This document shows, piece after piece, positions 20,851 to 32,338 of a stretch of DNA of 64,000 nt; position 1 is the first letter of the stretch; every line of letters starts with the position of its first letter. The translations under genes and the position numbers were made by a program. A model generated the notes under the pieces. That model was not told the origin of the DNA and made no database searches. It worked only from the letters and a program-made list of their open reading frames with translations. This stretch comes from Prorocentrum cordatum (taxonomy: Eukaryota > Sar > Dinophyceae > Prorocentrales > Prorocentraceae), in the NCBI GenBank assembly GCA_963575745.1, contig CAUYUJ010007413.1:391667-455666 (forward strand), given 5' to 3'.

Positions 20851-22395
20851 ACCGATGTCGAACAACCTGTTCGCGCGTGTTCCAATCGTTTTGGCGGCAA
20901 TATCCTTCTAACGTCGGCAACTTGTGCCGATCGGGCAGATGGGATGGGAAGCGAGCTGTCCTTGATACATAAAGCGGTACCCAGACAGCTGCCGTGGTCG
21001 GTCGTGGCTACTCTGGGAGGCTAAGGGAGAACGCGAGGGAAAAACACATTAAGATGCGAAGGAAGAGGAAAACGAGGAGGGGATGAGCAGGAGGATTGGA
21101 AGGAAGAGGCGAATGAGGATGCTGATGATGCGTCGGCGGAGGAGCGACAGGTAAGCAGTGGCTGGCAATGTGGCGAGAACGCATATCGTCTTCGTCGTGG
21201 TCGCCGTTTTCGTCGTGGTCGTGGTCGTCGTCGCCGCCGTCGTCGCGGTCGTCATCGTCGTCGTCGTCGACGTGGCCGCGGTCGTCGTCGTCGTCGCCCG
21301 CCGTTTCTGGTAATACCGGCTGCGTTCTGGGCCAGGGGTCCAGAATCCGCCCGTCGTTGTCGGACGCAATTCCCTCCTGGGCGGGAGCGGGCTCATTGAA
21401 AATCCGTTCATGGCAGCAAAGTTTCGATGTCTGGCGAAACTAGCGAACGATTGGACGCGGGCGGGTCCAGGTTCCTTGTGTAAATTCATAAACGGGACGC
21501 ACTTCCCATTGCCCAGGGACCCCGCACTTCGCGTAAAGTGGCGTGCCCCGGCGCGCCCACTTTACGATTTTTCCGCGTTTCGCGCGTGATAATTACGACG
21601 GGAGGATTCAACCGTAAAGTAGGACGGTTTGAATACAATATACGTGTATATATATAATACACATATATATATACACAGAACCACTTTGCGATGGGACCTT
21701 CCCGTCCTATTTTTCACCGCGCGAAACGCGGAAAACCCAAATCGTAAAGGTGGCACGCCGGGGCACGCCAGTTTACGCGAAGTGCGTTCGTTTTGTGCTC
21801 GAACTACCGCACTAAACCCTCACTCGCCCGATCGTAAAGTGGGATTGCTGGGCGACCTAAACTGCGCGCCGCGTGTGAATTTAGATTATAAATCCCGCCC
21901 CCCCCCCCGCCAGATCGTCAACACGGTTCGTTGGACAACCGTTCGCAGGTGCCATTGGTCTCTTCATTCCCACAGGCCCTACAGGCTTCACAGGTCGCAC
22001 AAGGGTCACAGGCCCCACAGGTCCCGCAGGTCCCACACGCCCCACAGGTCCCAGGGGCCCCACAGGTCGCACAGACCCCACGGGCCCCGCAAACCCCACA
22101 GGCTTCGCAAGGCCCGCAGGTCTCCCGCAGGTCCTAACAAGGCCGACGTTTTGCACAGGTCCCACAGGCTTTACCAGCCCCACAGCCCCAAGCAAGTCTC
22201 GCAGGTCGACTGGTCGCACAAGGCCCGCAAAACCTACCGATCCCGCAAGTCGCCCAGGTCCCGCATGTCCCGCAGGTCCCACAAGTCGCACAAGTCCCAC
22301 AGGGACACACATTTCACACTCCCCACAGGACCCACAGGACGGCACGCTAAAAGACGAGAGGGAACCGCGCGGAAACCCAACACTTAGGCCGAATT
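20851..22395 (+). repeat. 1.6-kb tandem duplication, unit 2
   Basis: Second unit: GTCGAACAACCTGTTCG head, GTC tract 21181-21300, foldback 21524-21788 and CACAGGTCCC minisatellite 21965-22350. It has diverged by substitutions, and its foldback centre is different. Confidence 0.75.
21524..21788. mobile_element. 265-bp foldback element, copy 2
   Basis: Arms 21524-21570 and 21739-21788 match those of 19981-20230. The inverted homology extends inward through CCGCGTTTCGCGC / GCGCGAAACGCGG, and the centre contains a TATATATATA stretch (21640-21675). Confidence 0.7.
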
Positions 22396-22424
22396 ACCCA
22401 ACCCCGTGAAACAAAGCATAACAA

Positions 22425-22800
22425 AAGTGACACAGGGATGGGAGCCGACAAGATGCTTAATCAGACCAGGCGGGGCCCGTCGCATCCAGCGACATCCGCC
22501 TGTCAACGCTACGGAAAAACAGGTTTCGACGGCATTGCGCGTTGTACGTTAGCCATCCGACTGGTGGGACCGAAATCGCAAGGCAGAACGTGGAACCGCC
22601 CATGCCAGCGGTCCTGTGACGGACTAAGTTGGAAGAGCGCCCGGGCATGAAGTGGCGTCCGCCCGCCTCCCAATGTTGCCATTGGGCGCGCAAACCAAAG
22701 TGTGGCGTGTCTATGGCCTGGCCCATGGTGCACGCCTGCGCACGCTTCCAACATTGAAAGGCGAATCTCACTGAAATCCTCTTCGGGCGCTGCCGCCTGC
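22425..22800. repeat. Dispersed repeat H, copy 2
   Basis: Matches 18826-19200. The two copies bracket the 1.6-kb tandem pair, so a larger segment including H may have been duplicated. Confidence 0.65.
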
Positions 22801-22864
22801 AGACCATTCGCGATGATCGTTCTGTGATTTTATTGTAAGTGCTTCCCGGCTGTGTAGTGGGTAA

Positions 22865-23150
22865 TCGGAGGAGGAGTTTGGGGGGGGCAGGGGGAGGAGG
22901 AAGAGGACGACGAGGAGGAGGAGGAGGAGGAGGAGGAGGAGGGAGGAAGAAGAGGAGGAGGAGGAGGAGGAGGAGGGAGGAGGAAGTGGAGGAGAGGGGA
23001 GGAGAAGGTGGAAGCAGGCGGGAGGAGGAGGGGGAAGGAGGAGGATGGAGAAGGAGGAGCGAGGGGGGAGGAAAAGAGGAGGGACGACGAGGAAGAGCAG
23101 GAGGGAGGGAATGCGGATGAGGATCTGGAGGAGGGAGGGGGGGGAGCGGG
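22865..23150. repeat. GGA microsatellite
   Basis: GGA/GGAAGA units over about 285 bp with GACGAC and GAAGTGG interruptions. Confidence 0.95.
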
Positions 23151-23694
23151 GGCCCCAGCCGCCAGGTGTTGTGGCTGCACCGTGCAGTGCACAGGCGCGC
23201 CCGGGCGCGCGCCCTGCCATGCAGAGTTCTCGGGAGTTGCTGGGCCTGCCATCTGTTTTGCCACGAGTCGGCACGATCGAATCGGGCACGGAAGGAATGG
23301 GTACGAAGGCCGATTGCAGTTCTTGTTTATGTTGAATAAGGTTTGGTGTCAGCGCCGCCGCGGGCGTTGTCCGTTTGAGGTTTGAGGCAGGGCCACGTTT
23401 GCCCAACAACGGTCGATGTCAGTTTTGGGCAACATGTCTTGTTGGGCACCCTCGAGGGCGCCCCCACGAGGGCAGCCCCACGAGGCTTTCTGTATTCATT
23501 TGTGGTGTCCAAAGTGACGGAACCTTGACCCTTGTGACGCATTGACACAATCAAGACGGATTTTTTTCGCCTCTCTTTGGCCTCCAGGGGCCCTCGCCGA
23601 GTCCGAGAATTGTGAAACAAGCAATGAGGATCAAAAGCAGCTGGTCCCCATTATTCGTTATTTCGCTGAACGGCGCGGGCCCTCTCACCCCCCC
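23151..23694. other. No gene seen
   Basis: GC-rich unique-looking sequence, with a self-complementary GGCGCGCCCGGGCGCGC patch near 23192. The ORFs have shadow-like composition. Confidence 0.4.
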
Positions 23695-23815
23695 CCCAAA
23701 GAGTAGTTCTTGGTTGTTTTCGGCGCATTTTTCGAGCAGGTGGAGGCTCCCCCATAGGATGCACTGTTGCAAACAGTCGCGTTAAGCAGAGGTCCAGAGT
23801 CAGACCCCCTCTTCT
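23695..23815 (+). repeat. About 122-bp repeat, isolated unit
   Basis: GAGTAGTTCTTGGTTGTTTT ... GTGGAGGCTCCCCC ... GCACTGTTGCAAACAGTCGC ... AGCAGAGGTCCAGAG. The same unit is tandemly repeated at 24780-25160. Confidence 0.7.
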
Positions 23816-24327
23816 TTCCCCCCTTCCCACCCAATGCCAATGCTAAAACGCCGAATCTGAAAACATTCGCACTTCCGTGCGCCAGTACGGGAACAAAAAA
23901 ACAAGACATTTGACATCTTCTGAGGTCCGGCAGGATACGGGTCATTGGGTCCTGAGGTTTCTTTGTGTTTTCGTGGTCCCTCCCCGGGTCCTGGGGCCAT
24001 CGAAGTATGAGTCGTGGCGACAAGTTTGTCCTGGGGAAGGTCTCTGGCGGGGTGTAGGTCTCGTTTCCCTCGGGCCCCTCGTCCGCACTCCTGCTGCGGG
24101 GTTCCGCGGAGGGTTTCGCTGTCTCGAGGGCCGCTGGAGTGGACGCCTCTTCCTCGGCGGATCGAGAAGCCTGGGTTTCTTTAGTCACCCCTCGAGGAAC
24201 ACGACACAACGGTGCAGACATGGATGGTAGGTGGTCCGCGCGTCTCTGCGCACACGTGTTTCCTGTGCTCACTTCCGGCGTCCACCGCTGACGCGCTGAG
24301 AAATTCTGGTCGGGTGTCTCTTCCAGA
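23816..24327. other. No gene seen
   Basis: Unique-looking sequence between repeat families. Open frames on both strands are short and lack protein-like composition or recognisable motifs. Confidence 0.35.
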
Positions 24328-24480
24328 AGGGAAAAACCACAGGCACAATGAACCGTCGATTCCCGAGAAAATATGGGAAACTATGGGAAGTGGGGGGGAA
24401 GACAGAAACCCAGAAAATATAGGAACATATGGGAAACCTTTTATTTGCGTGTATTTATCAGTGTGTCCTGGGGCCCCTTC
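24328..24480 (+). repeat. 150-bp AAATATGGG dispersed repeat, copy 1
   Basis: GAAAAACCACAGGCACAATG ... GAAAATATGGGAAA ... ATTTGCGTGTATTTATCAGT GTGTCC. Four copies occur (also 35364, 40652, 41103). The ACACACA-type left end and TGTGTGT-type right end form loose inverted termini. It is notably AT-rich for this window. Confidence 0.75.
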
Positions 24481-24643
24481 AGTCTTTCGCCGCGTTGGAC
24501 CTCTGGGGGGCCCTCTCGCCGTGCCCGAGGAACGAGAAACAGGCACCGAGGATGAAGAGAGTTGGCCCCCGGGTGAGCATTTTCTCATCCGTTGTTTTGC
24601 CGATCGGCGCGGGCCCTCGCACGCCCCCTGCTTCCTCCCCCTT

Positions 24644-24769
24644 GGCATCGCTCGGACGTGCGCATTTTTCCTTCGGCGAGGACCATCGAGGAGCATCCCT
24701 GGATCGTTTGGCGAGACATCCACGCACGAAACCGAAAAAAACACAGGAAATGGACGTCCGAGCGATGGC
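24644..24769 (+). mobile_element. 126-bp inverted-repeat element, copy 3
   Basis: Ends GGCATCGCTCGGACGT and ACGTCCGAGCGATGGC. Same family as 3716, 4804 and 29239. Confidence 0.8.
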
Positions 24770-24779
24770 CAGCCCCCGC

Positions 24780-25160
24780 ATGTGGTAGATCTTGGCTGTT
24801 CTTGGGCGCCTGTGTCACGCAGGTGGAGTCTCCCCCCACGGGGGCGCACTGCTGCCAGCAGTCGCTCACCGGAAGCAGAGGAGACCGGAGCCAGACCCCC
24901 CCCCCCCCCCCTGGAGTAGATCTTGGCGGTTGTGGGCGCCTGTTTCACGCCAGTGGAGGTCCCTCACCCTTGGGACGCACTGGTGCCAGCAGTCGCTCGC
25001 ATTCAGCAGAGGAGACCAGAGCCAGACCCCCCCCGCACGGAGTAGATATTGGCTGTTGTGGGCACCTGTTTCACGCAGGTGGAGGTTCCTCCTCCATGGG
25101 ACGCACTGGTGCAAACAGTCGCATTAAGCAGAGGAGTCTGGAGCCAGAAGCCCTCCCCTT
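24780..25160 (+). repeat. Tandem array of about 122-bp units, three copies
   Basis: Units start near 24783, 24914 and 25039, each GTAGAT(C/A)TTGGC ... CTGTTTCACGC ... GTGGAGG ... GACGCACTGGTGC ... GCAGAGGAG ... CCAGACCCCC. The poly-C run between units varies in length. Confidence 0.8.
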
Positions 25161-25849
25161 CCTCTCTCCCCTTCCGCCCAACTGTTATCGAAATTCCGAA
25201 TAAGGAAACGTTGACGTTCTCTCCACGCCGACTCGGTGTGGAGCCGGATTTCTCCATGCCGACGTCATCGCCGATGTATCGCTGATGCCCTCCTGCACCC
25301 CTCTCCCGCCCATTGTCGAAACGCCGAGTAAGAAGACGTTCTCAAGATGGTTCGCGCGGGCTTCTTGGGTGGGCGCTGGGTCCTTCCCAGGTGGCACCTC
25401 GGATATGGCCGCCCCGTGGCGCGCTCCGCGCGCCGGCAAGGGTCGGTGCTCAAGAGACGGGGTCAATGCAAACGGGGGTCCGTCAGAGCGTCGATTAGCG
25501 TCTGGGAGTCGATGAGATAGTGCCGATGTAGCGTCGATTTAGCATCGGTGAGTGTCGACTGGCGTCGGTTTGCAAGAGCCGACAAGATGGTATGGGAGGC
25601 TCCCATGAGTTACCACCGAACAGTATGGGAAATATCAAGACAGTTGATACGAGTTTGGGTCCAGAATGGCACGGGTCACTGGGTCTCGGGCTCAATGGAC
25701 GGGGGTCATTGCAAACGGGGGTCAGTCAGAGCGCCAGATCTTGCAGGATCTTGCAGGGCCAGGGTCGCATTGACCCTGACTTGGGCGCAGGAGGAGGAGG
25801 AGGAGGAGGAGGAGGAGGAGGATGAGAATGAGGGGGAGGGGGAGGAGGA
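25161..25849. other. Non-coding; GCGTCGATT array at 25489-25572 and GGA tract at 25790-25825
   Basis: The 25489-25620 segment is a copy of the GCGTCGATT array plus the AGAGCCGACAAGATGGTATG flank. The rest has no recognisable gene. Confidence 0.6.
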
Positions 25850-26280
25850 CAAGCTAGGTGCGCGCGCGCGCGTCATATCTGACGTCCTACCCCTCCCTCC
25901 CATCCCTTACCATGGCGCTGATTTTCTCTATCCGCGGACTAGTGGGTGGTGGTGCGCGTGCGTGCGTGCGTGCGTGTGTGCGTGGTTGGTGGTGGTGGTG
26001 GTGGTGGTGGTGGTGGTGGTGGTGGTGGTGGTGGTGGTGGTGTGGTGGTGTGTGTGTGTGTGTGCGTGTGTGCGCGTGTGCTGTGACATGGCACGGGAAA
26101 TGACGCCAGCGCCGCAGCGGGAGCACGAGTCGAAACGGGCGGAAGCGCGGAAATGAGGCCAGCGCTGCAGCGGGAGCACGATTCGGAACGAGCGGAAGCA
26201 CGGAAATGAGGCCAGCGCTGCAGCGGGAGCACGATTCGGAACGAGCGGGGCCCGAAAATGAGGCCGGCGCCTCGGCGAGA
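25850..26280. repeat. Shared 120-bp module, GGT/GT tracts and a 54-bp tandem repeat
   Basis: 25850-25945 (CAAGCTAGGTGCGCGCG ... CATCCCTTACCATGGCGCTG ... CTATCCGCGGA) recurs at 30918-31010. 25960-26085 is GCGT, TGG and GT microsatellite. 26096-26265 is three units of about 54 bp (GGCCAGCGCTGCAGCGGGAG ... GAAATGA). No gene. Confidence 0.8.
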
Positions 26281-28300
26281 GCAGCATTTTGAAAAAAAAT
26301 GCAGGCGAAAACCCAACTCCCGGGAATCCTGTGTGTAAAAAAGCAGGACGCGGGGGGGGGGTCGGCTACTTTCAGGCCGCCATCGGGGGAAGAGGGAGAG
26401 TAGTATTCATATTGAGTAATTGAGGGAGGAGGAGGAGGAGGAGGAGGGAGGAGGAGGAGGAGGAGGCGGGTTGACCCAGGTCAGCAGATCCCCGAGAGGG
26501 GACGGGTCCGACGCCGGCCCTAGAAAGTTGATGTTCATGCCAGTTCCTCTTCTCGGCGGCCGAGCGAGGGGGGAAGTGGACAGGAGAAGGCCTTCTCTCA
26601 TAAGGATGTTCCCCCGCTGCCCGCTACCTTTCTTTTGAGGGGGGGTCGCTGCCTGGACCTCGGTGTTGGGTCCTCGCGGCCGTTCTTTGCCGCGAGCAGT
26701 TCTGCCAGCAGGATTTGCACCCGCTCACTGGTGTCCGATGTTGTTCCCCAGAGTGGCCTCGCTTGGATTCCAGACCTCAGACGGGGTCACATGCTTGGGG
26801 CTTTCATCGAGGCAGGTGTCACATCCGAGCATACAGACGTTGTCGAGCGCGTGATGCGCGTTGCCCCTGCTGACAAAGGAATCCCTACTCAGCTCCCCAT
26901 AATGATTGCAAGTTGTGTTTTCGGCTATGTGTGCAGCGTATGGTATGGCTACCGTTGCTGATTTGGTGCGTAAGTACAAACTTGAGTGCATTCGAGAGTA
27001 ACACCCCTTGCCCTGGGCCTTGCTCTGCTGTGGCACCTCTTGGGAGGGCATCAGGGGGCTCCAGCCTAAGCCAGGTTGACTGCGGCCAAATCCTGAGGTC
27101 CTCAGCCGCGCATGTGTGTTGACATCACGTGCAGTTTAGTCGGTGCCAAGGCTGCCAGTTGGCGACACAAGCGCAGTTGGCCGTGGGAAAGAAACGTCAC
27201 ATCAGATGTGCGGGCAGCACGAACATGACGTGTTGAGATGTTCGGTCTTGCATGGTGGCACAATTTGCTACAACGGTACCCCCGCTCCGATATCCCTCCG
27301 CCAGCGCAACTACTTCGTCTAGCCGCCGACGCAAAACGTGTTGAGGAGGAGGGGGCGGAGTATATATATATATATATATATATATATGCATACGCCCGTT
27401 TCTGCCGTACGGGATGCCCAAATTGAGTGCAGCCTAGAGGGCGTTAAGAGTGCCAGGAACAGTTTGACAAGTTTCCGTTCAGGGCGTTACGAGTGCAGCT
27501 TTATGTGAGTTTGACAGAGGAAATTGACTGCCACAAGAACAATTCGTCACGCCAGTCAGTTTCCAAGTGTCTCGTTGCATCCTTGCCTCTGTGCCCATCC
27601 TAGCCCTGAGTCGTCAGCCATAGCTTCCCGCATTCGGCTTCAATTTGGGCGCACAACGGCTTTGCATCTTTACCGTGCATCCTTCCGCTCTGGTCGCACA
27701 GATTGCCAGCTTCGATACCATGCGCGGGGGGGGGACCCCCCGTCGGTGGTGCACCTCGCCACGCCGGCGCTCCGCGCCAGGCAGTACCGGTACCATTTTT
27801 GCGCGAGGCACCTACGGCGGAGACCCATGCCAAGAAGCACCTAGCCTGCCTCCAGGGTGCCCTGGGTTTTTTGGGTGTCGATGGTTTTGCTTTGGAGAGC
27901 GCGACAGTCCCATACAAAGAATCGATGGATGTCCTGGGGTCTCGGGGTTGGGTTTCTTGTGGACGGTTTCTTGTGGTCGGGCCCCTGTTGTACCTATCCG
28001 CGACGGGGGTCGCTTCGTGGTTATCATTGGTGGCGGTGACCCCAGGAGGCAGGATTCGAAGGAACGGTGAGCACACGTACACGGGAGGGTTTATGTTATC
28101 GCAGATTTCTATGCGCACACCCAAGGCGGTTGCGTCATGTCCGGTATCTACGACCTGGATCTGTTCAAGGACGACCTGGCGTGGACGATCTGGGCGCTGG
28201 ATGTCATGGCGCGCCCCTAGAACCAGGGTGGGGCGCCAACTGTACACATAGATAAACCGGTCCGTGGCCATCCGACCTTGAGTTTTTGTTAGGTGTATAG
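26281..28300. other. Mostly unique non-coding sequence with some repeats
   Basis: GGA tract 26421-26466, AT dinucleotide run 27358-27388, and a copy of the CCATGCCAAGAAGCACC module at 27818-27985. An open frame of 108 codons (26635-26961, plus) has partly protein-like sequence near its end (LPIMIASCVFGYVCSVWYGY), but no motif, start context or homologue that I can name. It is left uncalled. Confidence 0.4.
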
Positions 28301-29238
28301 ATGGCGCCATCTTACAGTAGGCACATCATGTCAAACAGTAGCTTGCCTCTGGGAGCGCCACGATCAGTCATGACCGCCCGATGGGACCATCGACCCATGG
28401 GGCAGATTAAGGAGGTCACAGTCGTCGAAGGATATCCCCTTAGTTGTTTTATGGAAAGATATCTTAGAGTACGAGTCCCCGCCTCTCCGTTCAATTTTCG
28501 TTTTCAGTTTTTACTTGGCTGCACTATCGCTCGAGTCCATCACCGCGTTCGGGCAGACCGCTGGGAAAGGAGGGGTGATGTTCAATGAGGATCCCTGCGG
28601 CCACGCTTTCACATGACGCAATACGTCCTGTCCTTAATGAAATGGCCGCGGTCACGTGATGCGAAGGGGTGCTTGACTGTAGTATATTGAGGCAGCATCT
28701 ATTGCAGGTCTGCATACAGAAGCAAGAGGCGGGGGGACCTGCAGGGACACGTGCCATGGATTCTGATGTCCGAAGCATTGATGCTGGCATATGTGTTACT
28801 GGCTGGTCAGCGACACGCGCATGGACTTGGGAGCAAACAGATGCATGTTGGGCTATTCCGCGAGAAGCGTCTAAACGGCGGAGGAGCAAGCGGCGGAGGG
28901 TTTGCCCAACGGATGTTTCGCAAGAGGCGAAGCGAACAACAAGAACAGGTCCGACGCAAGCGCACACACATACACATCAACCTCTGCAAGCGCGGAGGCC
29001 GATTCTTTGTCATTCCGCTCGAACACACGACATCCAGCTCTTGATGGCTGCAGTGGGGGCGCGTATCAAGAAACCATCTGCTTTCCGTCAAGGTACCCTG
29101 GGCTCCTTCGCTCCGCTCGCTGCGCGGTAGCTTCCCGCAATTGCTGGAAGAAGCTGCTGCGTTCAGGATGCTCAAAGATTCACATCGCCCGCGGGTTTTC
29201 AGGGCCTGCTTGCTTGCGAAGGTTTCTTGCGGCCGCTT
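28301..29238. other. No confident gene
   Basis: Overlapping ORFs of 60-150 codons occur on both strands (for example 28669-29130 plus and 28524-28967 minus). None has recognisable motifs, and either strand could be the shadow. Confidence 0.35.
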
Positions 29239-29365
29239 GGCATCGCTCGGACGTGTGCATTTTTCCTTCGGCGAGGGCCATCGAGGAGCATCCTCGATCA
29301 TTTGGGGGAAAAAAACACGCACGAAACCCAACAAAAACACAGGTAATGGACGTCCGAGCGATGCC
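29239..29365 (+). mobile_element. 126-bp inverted-repeat element, copy 4
   Basis: Ends GGCATCGCTCGGACGT and ACGTCCGAGCGATGCC are perfect 16-bp inverted repeats in this copy, the best preserved of the family. Confidence 0.8.
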
Positions 29366-29537
29366 CAGGCCGCGCCCGCGCTGGACGACCAGTCGTGGTG
29401 CAGTGGTTCACGGCAGGCCAATCTGGTCGGCAGCGCCGGCGGCCGCGAGCGCGACCGCACCGCTGGCGGGCCGCGCGGGAGACTCATGGGCGGCCACGCG
29501 GAATCCCGGGGCGGGAGTATCCTCCTGCCCCGGCAGG

Positions 29538-29690
29538 AGGAGGAGGAGGAGGAGGAGGAGGAGGAGGGGGAGGAGGAGGACGGGGAGAGGGAAGAGGAGG
29601 AAGAGGAGGAGGAGGAGGAGGAGGAGGAGGTGGCGGTGGAGGCGGAGGCGGAGGCGGTGGCGGAGGAGGAGGAGGAGGAGGATCAATTTT
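29538..29690. repeat. GGA microsatellite
   Basis: GGA units with a GGTGGCGGTGGAGGCGGAGG stretch in the middle. Confidence 0.95.
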
Positions 29691-30917
29691 CTGGGACCTC
29701 GCAGGCGGTGGACATGGATATGCTCGGGCCCCCGGGGGCCAGAGTAGATCCACATCCATCGCCCGCTGGGGCACCAGGACGTCGTGTCCCAGTCGGTGGA
29801 CATGGATAAGTTCCCGCCTCGCAGGAATGGTGTTCAGCTGTTGTCTCCCACCCACTGGCGCCATGGTCAGGTCGCTCATCGTGGTTTCCCTGTCGCCCAC
29901 TGCCCCAGTGTCCTCATGTCCCTCACTTGTGTCACCTGATTCTGGTCTTTGCCATGCTGGCACTCAGTTCCAAGTATCGCCTGCCGGTGCGTCTTTCCAG
30001 ACATGTCGTGTTTTTGTTGCTCATGTGGATGTGGTTGCCAGTAGTGCCTGTGCCGTTCGCCATCACCGTCGATACTTCTGCTGATTTAGATGCTGGCAAG
30101 TTGACTTGCATGGCCTTCCCCTCTCCACTGCCGCTTTCAGCGCTTGGCCGAAGGGGCGTGCAAGTCGCCACGACTTGCGCGAAGTCCAGGTTTTCCTTTC
30201 GGGCGTCCTCCTCGAGGGCTGAGGTGCCTGGGGGTGGTCCCTGGCGGGAACATCGGGGTGGTGGGTCTTTCTCTTCTCTTTGCCTTTCTTCCCCGCTCCC
30301 ACGCACGCTGTGCTTCACAACACGTAACTAACGCCCCCTTCTTCTCCGTGCAGGCGAGCCTGCCAGTTGCAGTCAACCCGCATCGTCAGGATGGGCGGCT
30401 TTCCGAGGTGACCCTTACATCTCGGGTCGGACGAAAGGGGGGGATTGGGAAAGAGGGGGGTACGAAATCTGCTGCATGCAGCTGGTTTCGGCCCCACCAA
30501 GGGGCCCAGTCCTCGATACATGGGCGCCTCCGGCGCCGGGAGGCGCCGGGAAAATCAGCTACGTGAGCTGATCCTCAACCCCCCCCTTTGCTATCCCCCC
30601 TTTCGCCCGACCCGAGCATCCTCGTCCCTTCGCCCCATCCCTAGCGACCCTCGCTGGCCAGCCCCGCTCGAAAAACGTCAACGTGGCTCTCCGAGGCCCT
30701 TGCATCCTGCCCGCGCACCCTCGCTCTGCGGGCCGACCGTGCGCGGCGCTGGACCGACGTGCCGCCTCTGCCCTGCGGCCGCGGGCGCCGTGCCGCTGCC
30801 ACGAGGTCTGGGTCTATCGCGGGAGGCTCGCGCCGCCGCGCCGCCGCGCCGACCCCCCCCTGGGAGGAGCGCGCCGCCGCCCCCGCCACTTCTCTGGAGG
30901 CAGGAGAGGGGTATGGT
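29691..30917. other. Non-coding; shared module at 30425-30580
   Basis: 30425-30580 (poly-G, GCTGCATGCAGCTGGTTTCG, GATACATGGGCGCC) matches 5440-5585. 29927-30110 has a hydrophobic open frame (LILVFAMLALSSKYRLPVRL...) with nothing else to support it. No gene is called. Confidence 0.4.
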
Positions 30918-31110
30918 CAAGCTAGGTGCGCTCGCGTCATATCCGACGTCCTACCCCTCCCTCCCATCCCTTACCATGGCGCTGATTTTCTCTATCCGCG
31001 GACGCGTGTCGTAGCGGACCTGTGGCTCCGCGCGCGCGTGCGTAGTGGGTGGTGGTGCGCGTGCGTGCGTGCGTGCGTGTGTGCGTGGTTGTGGTGGTGG
31101 TGGTGGTGGG
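30918..31110 (+). repeat. Second copy of the CTAGGTGCGC module with GCGT and GGT tracts
   Basis: Matches 25850-25990 including CCTCCCATCCCTTACCATGG and the GCGTGCGTGCGTGTGTGCGTGG tail. A 45-bp insertion sits between the two parts here. Confidence 0.75.
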
Positions 31111-32338
31111 TATAAAAAGGGGATTGTGATGTCGATTCTGAGCGAAGGGGGCCCTGGCGATGCTATGGATCCACGATCGGCACCATACAGTGCCGTTTTT
31201 GTATACATACTCCGCGTGCGGATCATGTATTAAACATGCAGGGATTTAGTATTAAACACCACGATGTGTTCATGCATACATTTATTCATACATGAATGAT
31301 GTATTCAAGATCCTACATAAAAATCCGATGTATTAAAAACTGCCCTGTACCCCTTTTGCCACACCCATCTCCGACCTCCAGACCTCCCGCCCGGCAAGCG
31401 GGGTGCTCGGCGTCTCGTTGGGGCCCCCGGGGGGGCGCCGGGCCATCCAGAGGTGAGGCCAGCGGGCGGCGGTCAGGGGCAACGAGAAGGGGGGGGGAAG
31501 GGAGGAGGCGAGGGAGGGAGGAGGGAGGAGGGAGGGAGGGAGGAGGAGGGAGGAGGGAGGAGGGAGGAGGGATGCACAGACCCCCAGTCGCCCATTCATC
31601 GCCGATGGGGGCCCGACGTTGCGGACTCACCATCAGAGGCCTATCGGCGATCTATCGGCGATGCATCGCCGATGCAAGGTCGATGCATCCCCCCCGCTGT
31701 GCCAGTCCCCCCCTATCGTTGCCCCCCGGGCGGGGCCGTAGGATCTCGGGGGCTCGAGACCCCCTCGAGCCTTATGATGTTCTCCCTTACTCTAGCCTGG
31801 ATCACCAGACCGAATTTCGAGCACCAAGAGAGTACCCAAGCTTCAGGATTTTCAGGTGTCGGGTCCTGGGAGGCGATACTCGTTCGACACCGTTTCGGTA
31901 CTTTCTGGGACGTGGTCCTTCAGTGCGATAGGAGCAACGTACCTCGAGTCATGGGCAAAAATCACGACGGGAGGTGTTGCGCCATTTTCGGCCTCCGGGG
32001 GTCCCTTACTGGTCCTTGGGGCCGTGAACAAAACGACTCGGGATAAGAAAACGCTCCCGAAGAATGGGTCCAGACCTCTGGGGGTCGACGCTGCGAAACA
32101 ATTATGACGTCGGGGGTCAGGGTTCGGGGCTCCAGGGGCGGGGGTCAATGCAAAGGGGGTCAGCCAGAGCGCCAGATCTCGCAGGACCCTGCAGGTCCAG
32201 GGGCGCACTCGGGCTTAGGTGCGGTGTCGGCGCTGCAAGTGCGGGCTCCTGCTCCACGTGGGCGGGCCCCATGGAAGGACAGGAGGGTCGCAGGAGGAGA
32301 AGGCACCCATACACGCCTGTTCTGGAAGGTAGGTATTT
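31111..32338. other. Non-coding; GGGAGGA tract and short palindromes
   Basis: 31490-31575 is GGGAGGAGGGA repeat. 31640-31690 has self-complementary ATCGGCGATGCATCGCCGAT. The remainder is unique-looking without a supported gene. Confidence 0.5.
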
